Assembly: GCA_902611145.1 (NCBI GenBank)
Contig: CACLYO010000002.1
Span: 1 to 64,000, forward strand
Direction of reading: 5' to 3'
Source: an uncultured Pelagibacteraceae bacterium
GTDB taxonomy: Bacteria > Pseudomonadota > Alphaproteobacteria > Pelagibacterales > Pelagibacteraceae
DNA: 64,000 bases
The notes beneath the pieces were generated by a model, which worked only from the letters and a program-made list of their open reading frames with translations, did no database searches and was not told the DNA's origin. Made by a program: the position numbers and the translations under genes. This document shows positions 20,841-30,854 of this stretch, piece by piece (positions within the stretch are counted from its first letter, which is position 1; every line of letters starts with the position of its first letter).

Positions 20841-21773
20841 ATGAAATTATTAGCAGGAAATAGTAATAAAAATTTAAGTCAAAAAATTTCAAAATATCTT
20901 AAAACTAGAATAGTAAACTCAAAAATTAAAAAATTTGCTGATGGGGAAATTTATGTAGAAATAAATGAAAATATTAGGGGAAATAATATTTTTATAATTC
21001 AATCTATATCATCACCTGCAAATGATAATCTTTTGGAAATGTTGCTTTGTATAGATGCTTTAAAAAGATCTTCTGCTAAAAATATTACAGCAGTGATTCC
21101 ATATTTTGGTTATGCACGACAAGACAGGAAAGTTGTTCCAAGAACTTCTATTTCTGCAAAACTTGTTTCAAACCTTATAACGAAAGCAGGTGCTGATAGA
21201 GTTGTCACAGTTGATTTGCATGCAGGACAAATACAGGGTTTTTTTGATATTCCAGTAGACAACCTCTATGCAACTCCAATTTTTTATAGACATATTAAAA
21301 AAAGACTTAAATTAAATAATATAGTTTGTGTTTCTCCTGATGTTGGTGGTGTTGCAAGAACAAGGGGTTTGAGCAAACTTCTAGATGTAGGTTTAGCTAT
21401 TGTAGATAAAAGAAGACCATCGCCCGGAAAATCGGAAGTTATGAATATAATTGGTAATGTTAAAAATAAAGTTTGTATAATTGTTGATGATATAATTGAC
21501 TCAGGAGGAACAATAGTTAATGCAGCAAAAATGCTAAAAAATAAAGGAGCAAAAGAAATTCATGTATATATAACTCACGGAGTTCTAAGTGGTGAAGCGG
21601 TGAAAAAAATTAAACACTCACCAATAAAAAATTTAGTTATTACCGACACAATAGATAATTCTAAAAAAATTAATGGTGCTAAAAATATTGAAATATTAAG
21701 TATTTCTAATTTATTAGGAGAGGCATTAAAAAGAATTTCTAATTCGACATCTGTATCAGATTTATTCAAATAA
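20841..21773 (+). CDS. prs: Ribose-phosphate pyrophosphokinase
   Basis: Prs makes PRPP from ribose 5-phosphate and ATP for nucleotides, histidine, tryptophan and NAD. The 310-residue length is standard. Diagnostic segments are [15 protein letters not shown] near the N-terminus, [20 protein letters not shown] (the class I ATP-binding flexible-loop region), [20 protein letters not shown], and the PRPP-binding loop [18 protein letters not shown]. The gene begins 9 bp after pgeF and is followed by a 45-bp gap before rplY. Confidence 0.97.
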   Translation: MKLLAGNSNKNLSQKISKYLKTRIVNSKIKKFADGEIYVEINENIRGNNIFIIQSISSPANDNLLEMLLCIDALKRSSAKNITAVIPYFGYARQDRKVVPRTSISAKLVSNLITKAGADRVVTVDLHAGQIQGFFDIPVDNLYATPIFYRHIKKRLKLNNIVCVSPDVGGVARTRGLSKLLDVGLAIVDKRRPSPGKSEVMNIIGNVKNKVCIIVDDIIDSGGTIVNAAKMLKNKGAKEIHVYITHGVLSGEAVKKIKHSPIKNLVITDTIDNSKKINGAKNIEILSISNLLGEALKRISNSTSVSDLFK

Positions 21774-21818
21774 TTTACTTGTTTTATTAAATAACTTGGG
21801 TTAAATACGCTAGTTTTT

Positions 21819-22571
21819 ATGAATTCAATTGAAGCAAACATTAGAGATACAAAAACAAAGGGCCAGTTAAATTCTTTAAGATCTAAAGGTATAGTGCCAG
21901 GTATTGTTTATGGAGGAAAGGAACAAAATCAAAATGTTTCTTTTTCAAAAAAAAATTTAAAAACTCTTTTGGAAAAAGAAAATTTTTTATCTAATATAAT
22001 TAATCTTAAAATTGATGGAAAAGATCAAAATGTACTACCAAGAGAAGTTATTTTTGATGTATTGTCCGATGAACCAATTCATGTAGACTTTTTAAGAATT
22101 GTAAAAGGTGGAAATGTAATCTTAGAAATACCTGTAAAATTTATTAATAGTGAAAATTCACCAGGATTAAAAAGAGGTGGGGTTCTTAACATTGTTAGAA
22201 GAAAAGTAGAACTGAAATGTCCAACAGATAATATTCCAACAGAGTTAATAGTTGATTTGGATGGTGTGGATATTGGCCAAAGTTTTAAAATTTCATCAAT
22301 TAAACTTCCAGAAAATGTTCATCCAACAATTCAAGGAAGAGATTTTGTCGTTGCAACTCTTGCCGCTCCAACAATAATTAAAGAACCGGAGAAACCAGCT
22401 GAGACTGCAGAAGGAGCTGAAGGTACCGCTGAAGGAGACACTCCTCCAGCCGAGGGAGGAGCAGAAGGAGAAGCTAAAACTGCATCTCCTGAAGCAGAAA
22501 AGGGAGATAAAAAAGAAGAAACTAAAAAAGGTAAAGGCGAAGAAAAAAAATCTCCAACTGAAAAAAAATAA
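21819..22571 (+). CDS. rplY: Ribosomal protein bL25, Ctc-type with long acidic/basic tail
   Basis: This is a large-subunit ribosomal protein binding 5S rRNA, of the long Ctc/TL5 type. Residues 1 to about 95 form the L25 RNA-binding domain (LNSLRSKGIVPGIVYGG), and about 96-185 the TL5 C-terminal domain (GLKRGGVLNIVRRKVELKCP). Residues 188-250 are a low-complexity tail dominated by Ala, Glu and Gly and then by Lys and Glu, coded by clearly less AT-rich DNA than the surroundings. It precedes pth, the common L25-Pth-YchF order in proteobacteria. The 45 bp upstream may hold its promoter, but no convincing -35/-10 pair is seen. Confidence 0.95.
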   Translation: MNSIEANIRDTKTKGQLNSLRSKGIVPGIVYGGKEQNQNVSFSKKNLKTLLEKENFLSNIINLKIDGKDQNVLPREVIFDVLSDEPIHVDFLRIVKGGNVILEIPVKFINSENSPGLKRGGVLNIVRRKVELKCPTDNIPTELIVDLDGVDIGQSFKISSIKLPENVHPTIQGRDFVVATLAAPTIIKEPEKPAETAEGAEGTAEGDTPPAEGGAEGEAKTASPEAEKGDKKEETKKGKGEEKKSPTEKK

Positions 22572-22606
22572 ATCTCGTATTGAAAATATTGTTTTAAATT
22601 AAAATT

Positions 22607-23167
22607 ATGCTTTTATTTGTAGGCCTAGGTAATCCAACACCCAACTCTGAAAACAATAGACATAATATTGGATTTAAAATTATTGATGCAATTAATCAAA
22701 AATTTGGGCTCTCAAAACAAAAACCTAAATTCAAGGGTCTTTTAACTACTGGAACAATTAATGGAAAAAAAGTTTATGCAATTAAACCATTAACATTCAT
22801 GAACAATTCTGGAGTTTGTATTAGGGAGCTTATTGAATATTTTAAAATTGATGCAGATAATGTAATAGTTTTTCATGATGATTTAGATATTGATTTTGGA
22901 AAAATTAAAACAAAATTTGGAGGATCTAGCGCTGGTCACAATGGAATAGAATCAATTGATAAATTTATTGGAAAAGATTATTCAAGAGTAAGAATTGGCA
23001 TTGGTCATCCAAAGAGTAAAGTAGAAGTAGCCGATCATGTGCTGAATGATTTTAATGATGAGGAAAAAATAGAACTTAATACGATAACAAAAAGTATTAC
23101 TGAATCTCTACCAATTTTATTAGATAAAAAATTAGATCTTTTTTCAAGCACAGTAAATAATAAATAA
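22607..23167 (+). CDS. pth: Peptidyl-tRNA hydrolase
   Basis: Pth recycles peptidyl-tRNA dropped from ribosomes. The 186-residue protein has the N-terminal GLGNPTPNSENNRHNIGF, which holds the catalytic His and the substrate-binding Asn. It also has KPLTFMNNSG, the Asp-bearing HDDLDIDFGKIK, and the GGSSAGHNGIESI loop. The length and order (after rplY, before ychF) are typical. It ends directly against the ychF ATG with no gap. Confidence 0.96.
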   Translation: MLLFVGLGNPTPNSENNRHNIGFKIIDAINQKFGLSKQKPKFKGLLTTGTINGKKVYAIKPLTFMNNSGVCIRELIEYFKIDADNVIVFHDDLDIDFGKIKTKFGGSSAGHNGIESIDKFIGKDYSRVRIGIGHPKSKVEVADHVLNDFNDEEKIELNTITKSITESLPILLDKKLDLFSSTVNNK

Positions 23168-24241
23168 ATGGGATTTAAGTGTGGAATAGTTGGCTTGCCA
23201 AATGTTGGTAAATCAACATTATTCAATGCATTAACAAACTCAAGTAAGGCACAAGCAGAAAATTTTCCATTTTGTACAATTGATCCAAATATTGGAATTG
23301 TTCCAGTTCCTGATAAAAGATTAGATGAGTTAGCAAAAATTTCTTCTTCAAAAAGAAAAATAAATACTTCAATATCATTTGTAGATATTGCTGGTTTAGT
23401 TAAGGGAGCATCTAAAGGAGAAGGTTTAGGAAATAAATTTTTATCACATATACGAGAAGTTGATGCAATAATACATATGATTAGATGTTTTGATTCTGAT
23501 GATATACAAAATGTTAATCCTACCGTAGATCCAATTAGAGATTTGGAAATCATAGAAACTGAAATGATGTTGGCGGATCTAGAGTCTATTCAAAAAAGAT
23601 TAGATAAAAAAAACAAAAAAAATTTGGATAAAGAACAATTAAATATTTTAGAAATTGGGTTAGACTGTTTGAATAATAACAAAGATATATCAATACTTTT
23701 TGATAAATTTGAACGAAAAATTTTAAATCAAACAGGTTTATTATCAATTAAACCCAAAATATTTGTATGCAATGTTGATGAAAAAAGTATTAAAAATGGC
23801 AACAATTACACTGATTTATTTATTAAGAAATTTGGAATTGATAATACATTAATAATTTCAGCAGATATAGAAAATCAGATTAACCTATTAGGACTAGAAG
23901 AGAGAAAAAACTATATGAAAATAATTGGAATAGATGAAACTGGTTTAAATTTACTTATTAGAAAAGGTTATAGCATTTTAGAATTGGAAACTTATTTTAC
24001 ATCAGGCCCAGAAGAGTCAAGAGCTTGGACAATCAAAAAAAACTGTACTGCTCCTAAAGCAGCAGGTGAAATACACACGGATTTTGAAAAAGGCTTTATC
24101 AAAGCTGAGGCTGTATCTTACGATGACTTTGTTAAAAACCAAGGGTGGTTAAACTCAAAAAATAATGGAAAAATGAGATTAGAAGGAAAAGATTATATTG
24201 TTAAAGATGGGGATATTTTAAATTTTAGATTCAACACGTGA
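23168..24241 (+). CDS. ychF: Redox-regulated ribosome-associated GTPase/ATPase YchF
   Basis: YchF/OLA1 is a conserved P-loop NTPase that prefers ATP and associates with ribosomes. The 357 residues show Walker A GLPNVGKST, the DIAGLVKGASKGEGLGNKFLSHIR switch region, a helical insertion in the middle, and a C-terminal TGS domain (YFTSGPEESRAWTIKKNCTAPKAAGEIH). The start directly follows the pth stop. The last 24 bp overlap the end of the convergent petC, so bc1 and YchF transcripts must overlap. Confidence 0.96.
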   Translation: MGFKCGIVGLPNVGKSTLFNALTNSSKAQAENFPFCTIDPNIGIVPVPDKRLDELAKISSSKRKINTSISFVDIAGLVKGASKGEGLGNKFLSHIREVDAIIHMIRCFDSDDIQNVNPTVDPIRDLEIIETEMMLADLESIQKRLDKKNKKNLDKEQLNILEIGLDCLNNNKDISILFDKFERKILNQTGLLSIKPKIFVCNVDEKSIKNGNNYTDLFIKKFGIDNTLIISADIENQINLLGLEERKNYMKIIGIDETGLNLLIRKGYSILELETYFTSGPEESRAWTIKKNCTAPKAAGEIHTDFEKGFIKAEAVSYDDFVKNQGWLNSKNNGKMRLEGKDYIVKDGDILNFRFNT

Positions 24242-25000
24242 CCAAATTTTTTTCATACTGAAGTAAACGAGTATACTTAAGATTATTAAATAAATAATAG
24301 CTCTAAATCCTATTTTATGTCTTGCTTCTAAATGAGGTTCGGCAGCCCAAACTAAAAAAGTTGTTACGTCCTTAGCCATTTGTTCTGGTGTTGCTGAGGT
24401 GCCATCACCATATTCAACTAATCCGTCAGAAAGTGGATTTGACATTTTTATTTTATTTCCAGCCATATATTTATTATAATAAACCCCATCATCTAAGGAT
24501 AATCCTGAAGGTGGATCTTCATAACCTAGTAATAGCGAATAAATATAATCTGCCCCACCCTTTCTAGCTTTGACTAAAACAGACATATCTGGTGGATAAG
24601 CTCCTCCATTTGCTGCAATGGCAGCTTTTTCATTTGGATAAGGTGATACAAAATTATCTGCTGGTCTAGCAGGTCTTGTAAACATTTCGCCATCATCATT
24701 TGGACCATCATTTACCTCAAATTGTGAAGCAATTGCTTTAACTTGATCCTTTGTAAATTCAGGGCCGCCCGTTTCTGATAAATTTCTATAACTTAAATAT
24801 TTCATTGAATGGCAAGCAGCGCAAACTTCTGTATAAACCTGGTATCCTCTTTGCAGAGAACCTCTGTCAAATTTTCCAAAAAAACCCTTAAAACCCCACC
24901 CTGGATTTAAAAGTTTCTCAGTTTGTTCAGCGGCTGATATAAAAGATACTTTTAAACAAAAAAATGAAATAATTAAAAAAAATTTAAGAAAACTTTTCAT
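24218..25000 (-). CDS. petC: Cytochrome c1 of the bc1 complex
   Basis: This is the membrane-anchored c-type cytochrome that passes electrons from the Rieske protein to soluble cytochrome c. Residues 1-23 form a signal peptide ending in a hydrophobic, Ala-containing segment. The heme motif is C60-x-x-C63-H64 (CAACHSM). The axial Met is probably in [10 protein letters not shown] single C-terminal TM helix at about residues 232-250 anchors it. The 260-residue length matches alphaproteobacterial c1. Its start overlaps the petB stop by 4 bp. Confidence 0.95.
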   Translation of the reverse strand: MKSFLKFFLIISFFCLKVSFISAAEQTEKLLNPGWGFKGFFGKFDRGSLQRGYQVYTEVCAACHSMKYLSYRNLSETGGPEFTKDQVKAIASQFEVNDGPNDDGEMFTRPARPADNFVSPYPNEKAAIAANGGAYPPDMSVLVKARKGGADYIYSLLLGYEDPPSGLSLDDGVYYNKYMAGNKIKMSNPLSDGLVEYGDGTSATPEQMAKDVTTFLVWAAEPHLEARHKIGFRAIIYLIILSILVYFSMKKIWSRVESKI

Positions 25001-26262
25001 ATTTTATTTTTATCTAAATTATTTCTTGTCATTGAAGTTGTTGCTGATCCTCCAAGAACAGGTTCTGTGATACTCAATGGTACTTCCAAAGTTTTTTCTT
25101 TTGCACCTAAAATTGGCAAGATAACTAGAAAATGCAAGAAATAATAAGCTGTTGCTACTCTAGCAACCAACAAATATACTCCTTCAGCTGGCATGGCCCC
25201 CATATATCCAAGAATTAAAACATCCGCCACCAAAAACCAATAGAACTGTTTATACAAAGGTCTGAAAATTGCAGATCTTATTTTAGAAGTGTCGAGCCAT
25301 GGAAGAATAACCAATATAAATAATGCTGCAAACATTGCAATAACTCCAAGTAATTTATCTGGTACTGATCTTAAAATTGCATAAAAAGGTAAAAGATACC
25401 ATTCTGGAACAATATGAGCAGGCGTAACTAATGGATTTGCTTCAATGTAATTGTCTGCATGTCCTAAAATATTAGGTGAATAAAAAACAAAAAAAGCAAA
25501 TACAATTAAAAATATTAAAAGAGCAAATAAATCTTTAATTACAATATATGGATGAAATGAAACAGTGTCATTTGATGGTTTTTTAACATCTATTCCTATA
25601 GGATTATTATTTCCTGGAACATGAAGTGCCCAAATATGCAGAACTACAAGACCAAGAATTAAAAATGGAAATAGATAATGCAAACTAAAAAAACGAGTTA
25701 GAGTCGGATTATCAACTGAATAGCCGCCCCATAACCATGTGACTATGCTTTCGCCAACTAAAGGAATTGCACTAAAAAGATTTGTAATAACTGTAGCTCC
25801 CCAGAAGCTCATTTGTCCCCATGGTAAAACATATCCCATAAAAGCAGTAGCCATCATAAGGATATAAATTATCATTCCTAAAATCCAAATTATTTCTCGA
25901 GGCGATTTATATGAACCATAATATAAAGATCTAAATATATGGATATAAACAGCTAAAAAAAACATTGATGCACCATTTGCATGAACATATCTTATTAACC
26001 ATCCATAATTTACGTTTCTCATAATATGCTCTACACTTCCAAATGCTAAATCTGCATGAGCAACATAATGCATTGCTAAAATTAAGCCTGTTACAATTTG
26101 AGTAATCAAACAAAAAGTTAATATTCCCCCAAAGGTCCACCAGTAGTTAAGATTTTTTGGTGTGGGATATTCAGTTAAATGATTTGCTAAAGTTAAGATT
26201 GGCAATCTATCGTTAAACCATTTTCCTAGTTTAGATTTAGGTATATATTCGTGATCACTCAT
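24997..26262 (-). CDS. petB: Cytochrome b of the bc1 complex
   Basis: This polytopic diheme subunit holds the Qo and Qi quinone sites. The 421 residues begin near [21 protein letters not shown]. They include the Qo-site [13 protein letters not shown] segment (PEWY), [19 protein letters not shown], and His-bearing helices [10 protein letters not shown] and [12 protein letters not shown] for the two hemes. It is the undivided bacterial/mitochondrial form rather than the split b6/IV form. It lies between petA (6-bp gap) and petC (4-bp overlap). Confidence 0.97.
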   Translation of the reverse strand: MSDHEYIPKSKLGKWFNDRLPILTLANHLTEYPTPKNLNYWWTFGGILTFCLITQIVTGLILAMHYVAHADLAFGSVEHIMRNVNYGWLIRYVHANGASMFFLAVYIHIFRSLYYGSYKSPREIIWILGMIIYILMMATAFMGYVLPWGQMSFWGATVITNLFSAIPLVGESIVTWLWGGYSVDNPTLTRFFSLHYLFPFLILGLVVLHIWALHVPGNNNPIGIDVKKPSNDTVSFHPYIVIKDLFALLIFLIVFAFFVFYSPNILGHADNYIEANPLVTPAHIVPEWYLLPFYAILRSVPDKLLGVIAMFAALFILVILPWLDTSKIRSAIFRPLYKQFYWFLVADVLILGYMGAMPAEGVYLLVARVATAYYFLHFLVILPILGAKEKTLEVPLSITEPVLGGSATTSMTRNNLDKNKI

Positions 26263-26268
26263 TATTTA

Positions 26269-26778
26269 TCATCCAATTTTAATTATATCCGTATTAACAA
26301 ACTCATATTTTGGAATTTCCATATTTGTTGGTGCTGGTCCTTTTCTAATTCTTCCCGATGTATCATAATGTGAGCCATGGCAAGGACAAAACCAACCACC
26401 ATATTCACCTTTGTCTCCTAAAGGAACACATCCTAAATGAGTGCAAACACCTAGCATCACTAACCATTCTGGATTTTTTGCTCTATCTTCATCTTTTTCT
26501 GGATGTTTTAAATTTTTTATATCTACTGCTCTTGCTTTATCTATTTCTTCTTGAGTTCTTCTTTTTATAAAAACTGGTTTACCTCTCCACAAAACAGTAA
26601 TTGACTGGCCAGGTTCAACTGAACTAACATCCACCTCAGTGCTAGCTAAAGCTTTAACAGATGCATCAGGGTTCATTTGATCAATTAATGGCCAAACAGC
26701 CGCTCCAACTCCAACTGCTCCAAGTGCATAACTCGTGGTAAAAATGAAATCCCTTCTTTTGACTTTTTTATCTGACAT
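26269..26778 (-). CDS. petA: Rieske iron-sulfur subunit of the bc1 complex
   Basis: The Rieske [2Fe-2S] protein of ubiquinol-cytochrome c reductase has 169 residues. It starts with a twin-arginine region ([11 protein letters not shown]8-R9) leading into a hydrophobic helix at about 15-33 that serves as a Tat-type signal anchor. Cluster ligands are C112/H114 (VCTHLGC) and C131/H134 (CPCHGSHYD), with C117 and C133 forming the usual disulfide. It is first in the petABC operon. The 61 bp to the divergent trmL start contain a striking inverted repeat with promoter-like sequences. Confidence 0.96.
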   Translation of the reverse strand: MSDKKVKRRDFIFTTSYALGAVGVGAAVWPLIDQMNPDASVKALASTEVDVSSVEPGQSITVLWRGKPVFIKRRTQEEIDKARAVDIKNLKHPEKDEDRAKNPEWLVMLGVCTHLGCVPLGDKGEYGGWFCPCHGSHYDTSGRIRKGPAPTNMEIPKYEFVNTDIIKIG

Positions 26779-26802
26779 TTATCAATTTACTTATTTGTAT
26801 CT

Positions 26803-26822
26803 ATTATATGATTTCATATAAT
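26803..26822. promoter_or_regulatory. Perfect inverted repeat in the petA-trmL divergent promoter region
   Basis: Two exact 9-bp arms (ATTATATGA and TCATATAAT) are separated by 2 bp. Each arm contains a TATAAT-like -10 in the outward direction: plus strand 26817-26822, 17 bp before the trmL ATG, and minus strand 26808-26803, 24 bp before the petA ATG. It may be a bidirectional promoter core, a regulator site, or both. Function is inferred from position and symmetry only. Confidence 0.5.
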
Positions 26823-26839
26823 AAAAAACTATAATTTCT

Positions 26840-27316
26840 ATGGATACAATGACACATAACAAACGCTTTTTTGCTCCAAAAATAGCCTTATATGAGCCAG
26901 ATATACCTCAAAATACCGCAGCAATAATTAGAACTTGTTCCTGTCTAGGTGCAACTCTAGAAATTATAGAACCTTGTGGTTTTCTGTTTAGCGATAAAAG
27001 ATTTAAAAGAGTAGTTATGGATTATATGAATTTAAAAAAAATAAAGTTCTACGTTAGTGCAGATGATTTTTTTAAATCGAAAATTAATAAAAGAGTAATT
27101 TTGATTACAACAAAAGCAAAAAAATTATATACTGACTTTAAATTTAAAAAGGAAGATACATTACTTTTTGGAAAAGAAAGTGCTGGTGTACCAGATATGG
27201 TTCATAATCTGCTTAAAAATAAACTAAAAATTCCAATGATAAATAAAAAAAGATCTTTAAATTTATCAACATCGGTAGCAATTGTGCTTGCGGAAAGTTT
27301 AAGACAGATAAATTAA
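26840..27316 (+). CDS. trmL: tRNA (cytidine(34)-2'-O)-methyltransferase
   Basis: This SPOUT-class methyltransferase modifies the 2'-OH of the wobble nucleotide in tRNA-Leu isoacceptors. The 158-residue protein has the family motifs IALYEPDIPQNTAAIIRTCSC at the N-terminus, LLFGKESAGVPDMV in the knot region, and SLNLSTSVAIVLAESLRQ at the C-terminus. Two ATGs nine bases apart (26840 and 26849) are possible starts; the first is used here. It is divergent from petA and followed by hemF 3 bp later. Confidence 0.92.
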   Translation: MDTMTHNKRFFAPKIALYEPDIPQNTAAIIRTCSCLGATLEIIEPCGFLFSDKRFKRVVMDYMNLKKIKFYVSADDFFKSKINKRVILITTKAKKLYTDFKFKKEDTLLFGKESAGVPDMVHNLLKNKLKIPMINKKRSLNLSTSVAIVLAESLRQIN

Positions 27317-27319
27317 TTT

Positions 27320-28147
27320 ATGGATACTAAAATAAAAAAGAAACTTGTAAGAAATTGGTTTAAATTATTACAAGATATAATTTGTAGAGATATTGAAGAA
27401 CTTGAAGGTAGAAAAAATATCTTTAAATCAAAAACATGGTTAAGAAACAAAAATAAAAATGAAGGTGGAGGAGAATTTAGAATTCTTGAAAATGGAAAAA
27501 TATTTGAGAAAGTTGGTGTAAACTTCTCGGAAGTTTATGGAAAATTATCAAAGAAATTTAAAAAAAAAATTCCTGGAACAAGTAAAAACTCAAATTTTTG
27601 GGCTTCCGGTATTTCTGTAGTAATGCATATGAAAAATCCACATATCCCAGCAATGCATTTTAATACTAGATATATTTACACCTCACATGGATGGTTTGGG
27701 GGTGGTATGGATATAACACCTTGTATAAAAGATAATATTTTAAAAAAATGGTTTCACAATGAATTAAAAAAAACCTGCAATAAACACGATAAGAATTACT
27801 ACAAAAAATATAAGAAATGGTGTGATAATTATTTTTACCTACCACACAGAAACGAACCAAGAGGCATTGGTGGTATATTTTTTGACTATAAAAAAAATAA
27901 TTGGGAAAAAGATTTTTCTTTTGTTAGAGATGTTGGAATTGCTTTTAAAAATATATCAAAAAACGTTGTACTTAAAAAAAAGAAGAAGAAATGGACAAAA
28001 AAACAAAAAAACATTCAGTATTTTAAAAGAGGTCGATATGTGGAGTTTAATTTATTATATGATAGAGGAACAAAATTTGGATTACAAACAGGTGGAAATG
28101 TTGAAGGCATACTAATGTCACTACCTCCTTTAGCTAAGTGGAAGTAA
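27320..28147 (+). CDS. hemF: Oxygen-dependent coproporphyrinogen III oxidase
   Basis: HemF performs the aerobic oxidative decarboxylation of coproporphyrinogen III in heme synthesis. The 275 residues contain the family signatures: [66 protein letters not shown], and the C-terminal [32 protein letters not shown]. The enzyme needs O2, consistent with an aerobic life style and with the oxidases in the window. It starts 3 bp after trmL and ends 2 bp before greA. Confidence 0.97.
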   Translation: MDTKIKKKLVRNWFKLLQDIICRDIEELEGRKNIFKSKTWLRNKNKNEGGGEFRILENGKIFEKVGVNFSEVYGKLSKKFKKKIPGTSKNSNFWASGISVVMHMKNPHIPAMHFNTRYIYTSHGWFGGGMDITPCIKDNILKKWFHNELKKTCNKHDKNYYKKYKKWCDNYFYLPHRNEPRGIGGIFFDYKKNNWEKDFSFVRDVGIAFKNISKNVVLKKKKKKWTKKQKNIQYFKRGRYVEFNLLYDRGTKFGLQTGGNVEGILMSLPPLAKWK

Positions 28148-28149
28148 TT

Positions 28150-28626
28150 ATGGATAAAGAACCAATTACAATACAAGGATTAGAAAAACTTAAAGAAGAG
28201 TTAGTTTTTTTAAAAGAAAAAAAACGACCTGAAATTGTTTCTGCAATAGCCGAAGCAAGATCACATGGTGACTTAAAAGAAAACGCAGAATACCATGCTG
28301 CAAAAGAACAACAATCTCATAATGAAGGAAGAATCCAAGAGATTAATGACATTATTGCAAGAGCAAATGTTATTGATGTAACGAAAATTTCAAATGATGG
28401 AAAAATTATTTTTGGATCATCAGTCTATCTTATTAATTTGGATACTGATGAAAAAATAGATTATAAAATTGTTGGAAAAGATGAAGCAGATCTTAAAAAA
28501 AAATTAATTTATTTCAAGTCTCCAATAGGAAAAGGGCTAATTGGAAAAAATAAAGGAGACTTGGTGGAAGTTAATACTCCCTCTGGTGTGAAAAATTTTG
28601 AAATTAAAGATGTTAAATATATTTAA
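28150..28626 (+). CDS. greA: Transcription elongation factor GreA
   Basis: GreA rescues backtracked RNA polymerase by stimulating transcript cleavage. Starting at ATG 28150 gives 158 residues, the normal size; an in-frame GTG at 28138 inside hemF is less likely. The N-terminal coiled coil contains the acidic tip [15 protein letters not shown], with the catalytic Asp and Glu. The C-terminal FKBP-like domain includes [15 protein letters not shown] and [18 protein letters not shown]. The stop shares TTAA with that of the convergent nucleotidyltransferase gene. Confidence 0.97.
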   Translation: MDKEPITIQGLEKLKEELVFLKEKKRPEIVSAIAEARSHGDLKENAEYHAAKEQQSHNEGRIQEINDIIARANVIDVTKISNDGKIIFGSSVYLINLDTDEKIDYKIVGKDEADLKKKLIYFKSPIGKGLIGKNKGDLVEVNTPSGVKNFEIKDVKYI

Positions 28627-29897
28627 TTTTTAACAATTTTTTCTAACTCTTTATCAGAAATTTTAAAATTATTATTTATCCAATAATCTTCGACCAGTTT
28701 AAGATTTTCACCTACTTTCTTCCCCTGAGGAATGTCAAATTTTTTCATCAAGTCTTCTCCTTTTATTGGAAAAACAGGAATACTTTTTTCATCAAAGAAT
28801 TTTAAATAATCAATAATTTTTTTATCTGTTTTTTTTGAAATAAAAAGCTTGTAATTCAAAATATCTTTTAAACTTTCCTTGCCAAATTTATACAAAATTT
28901 TCCACAAGTTTTGCGTATTTATTTTTTGATTTTCTTTATTTTTATAAAAAAAATCTTTTATAATTAAAATTCTCTTTTGGTACTTTTTTGAAATATTAAA
29001 CTTATAAATAAAATAATCTGAATTATCAGTATCATCAATGATAAGCAAAGATAATAAAAAACAAAAATCTATATTTTTTAAGTTATTTTTTCCAAAATTA
29101 TTTAAATTTTTAAGAACCTCAAGATTCTTAAACTGCGGAAAAATAAGCCTTATAACTTCTAAAGAAAAATCATCTTCACATAATTTTTTAATACTATTTG
29201 AATCAAAAATTTTTTTAAATTCATCTAATAATCTTTCTGAAGAAACATTTAAAATTCCATTAATATTTTTTTTTATTATTCTTTTAAGCTCTAAATCATG
29301 ATGTAATTTACTATAATTTGAAAAAAATCTTATATATCTTAAAATTCTAAGGTAATCTTCTTTAATTCTTTTTTCAGCATCACCTACAAATTTAACTTTA
29401 CCCTCTTCAAGATCTTTTTTCCCATCAAATGGATCAAATAAATTTCCATTAATATCACTATAAATTGAATTAATAGTAAAATCTCTTCGTCCTGCGTCTT
29501 GAAGCCAATTGCTAGTAAATTCTACTTTGGCATGTCTTCCATCTGTTGATACATCACTCCTCAAAGAAGTTATCTCATATTTTTCATTTTCAATTGATGC
29601 GGTAATCGTTCCATGTGCTATTCCAGTTTCATAAAAATTTATTCCATTTTTTTGTAAGGCACTTTTTACTTTTATTGGTTCAATATTTGTCGCTAGATCA
29701 ATATCTTCAACTTTTTCATTATTTAAAATTTTTCTTATACATCCTCCAACGTATCTTACCTCGGCTTCTTCTGAATAATTTTCTATAGCTTTAAATATTT
29801 TTTGTATGCTAGTTTCTTTTTTCAATATTGAAAACTTTGAACTAACAACATTTAAGTTTTTTGATAAATAAAAGATTTTATTTAATAAATTAAACAT
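28623..29897 (-). CDS. CCA-adding / poly(A) polymerase-family tRNA nucleotidyltransferase
   Basis: This class II nucleotidyltransferase of 424 residues is probably the enzyme that repairs or adds the 3' CCA of tRNA. The head domain has [12 protein letters not shown] and the metal-binding DIDLAT; then comes [30 protein letters not shown], and [19 protein letters not shown] in the neck. Poly(A) polymerase activity cannot be excluded from sequence. The assigned ATG lies only 3 nt after the 3' end of tRNA-Gln on the same strand; a TTG at 29825 would give a shorter N-terminus. The 3' end shares TTAA with greA. Confidence 0.85.
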   Translation of the reverse strand: MFNLLNKIFYLSKNLNVVSSKFSILKKETSIQKIFKAIENYSEEAEVRYVGGCIRKILNNEKVEDIDLATNIEPIKVKSALQKNGINFYETGIAHGTITASIENEKYEITSLRSDVSTDGRHAKVEFTSNWLQDAGRRDFTINSIYSDINGNLFDPFDGKKDLEEGKVKFVGDAEKRIKEDYLRILRYIRFFSNYSKLHHDLELKRIIKKNINGILNVSSERLLDEFKKIFDSNSIKKLCEDDFSLEVIRLIFPQFKNLEVLKNLNNFGKNNLKNIDFCFLLSLLIIDDTDNSDYFIYKFNISKKYQKRILIIKDFFYKNKENQKINTQNLWKILYKFGKESLKDILNYKLFISKKTDKKIIDYLKFFDEKSIPVFPIKGEDLMKKFDIPQGKKVGENLKLVEDYWINNNFKISDKELEKIVKN

Positions 29898-29900
29898 ATT

Positions 29901-29975
29901 TGGCTGGGGCGCTAGGATTCGAACCTAGGAATGGCGGTACCAAAAACCGCTGCCTTACCACTTGGCTACGCCCCA
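29901..29975 (-). tRNA. tRNA-Gln (anticodon TTG)
   Basis: Read on the minus strand, a complete cloverleaf folds. The 7-bp acceptor stem is TGGGGCG/CGCCCCA, the D arm is GCC...GGC, and the anticodon stem GCGGT/ACCGC encloses the loop TTTTGGT (anticodon TTG). The T arm is CTAGG-TTCGAAT-CCTAG, with a G discriminator and an encoded CCA. It lies 33 bp downstream of ispE and 3 nt upstream of the CCA-enzyme start, so all are probably cotranscribed and separated by tRNA processing. Confidence 0.96.
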
Positions 29976-30008
29976 AAATTAAATTATTACTTCCTAACAA
30001 GTAAATTT

Positions 30009-30854
30009 TTATATAATTTTTGATAAAATACACCAACATTTATTTAATTTTCTTTTATACATTTTCAACGCTTTTTTCGCTGACACTTTTGACTTAAAAT
30101 ACATAACTAATGTAGATCCAGAGCCTGTCATACGAACAAATTCAGCTTTTTGGTTCTCCAAAAGCTTATTTTTTAATATTTTTAATTTGGGATATTTTTT
30201 AAATGCACTTATTTCTAGGTCATTTTTACCCTGAACTATCATATGCTCATGAATATTTGCTTTTTTATTAAAAAAATATTGTTTTTTTGAAAAGGTTTTA
30301 TTCATAGCAAAAATTTCTTTTGTAGAGCATCCATAATATGGCTTAACTAATAAAACAGTATATTTTATTTTTCTTTTAATTTCTTTTACATTGCCATCAG
30401 TGTGTAAAATTTTTGATTTATTGGTCAATCCCAATATTACATCTGAACTAATTTTTTTTGCACAAATCTTTGTTTGTTTTAAGTTTAATAATCCTTTTTT
30501 AAAGAAAAAACTTAAAATAGTCGCTGCATTCATTGATCCACCACCCATTCCGGACTTTTGAGGTATATTTTTTTTTATTACAATTTTATATTTTTTTTTA
30601 GCTAATAGTTTTTTTTTATCTAATAAATTTAATAATTTAATCACAGTATTTTTTTTTGGAATTCCTTTAAAAAATCTTCCCTTAAAAATTACTTCGTGTG
30701 ATTTATTACTAGTTTCTTGAATATTAATTAAATCTGACAAAGCAATAAAAACAACAAGACTTTCTATAGAATGGATTTTTTTTGATATTGATTTACCAAT
30801 AATATTTAAATTGATATTGATTTTAGCATTAGATTTTAATTTATGAGTTTTCAT
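30009..30854 (-). CDS. ispE: 4-diphosphocytidyl-2-C-methyl-D-erythritol kinase
   Basis: IspE is the GHMP-family kinase of the MEP isoprenoid pathway. The 281 residues show the N-terminal KSNAKININLNIIGK, the glycine-rich ATP loop PQKSGMGGGSMNAAT, and the C-terminal MTGSGSTLVMYF motif. The sequence is divergent and Lys-rich but all three GHMP motifs are in order. It overlaps the upstream TPR gene by 14 bp. With ispH elsewhere in the window it points to the MEP route as the source of carotenoid, quinone and heme O side chains. Confidence 0.92.
   Translation of the reverse strand: MKTHKLKSNAKININLNIIGKSISKKIHSIESLVVFIALSDLINIQETSNKSHEVIFKGRFFKGIPKKNTVIKLLNLLDKKKLLAKKKYKIVIKKNIPQKSGMGGGSMNAATILSFFFKKGLLNLKQTKICAKKISSDVILGLTNKSKILHTDGNVKEIKRKIKYTVLLVKPYYGCSTKEIFAMNKTFSKKQYFFNKKANIHEHMIVQGKNDLEISAFKKYPKLKILKNKLLENQKAEFVRMTGSGSTLVMYFKSKVSAKKALKMYKRKLNKCWCILSKII

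Noticed and set aside
27822..28115. 97-residue plus-strand open frame inside hemF
   Set aside because: It is a +2-shifted shadow of hemF; the hemF frame has all family motifs over the same bases.
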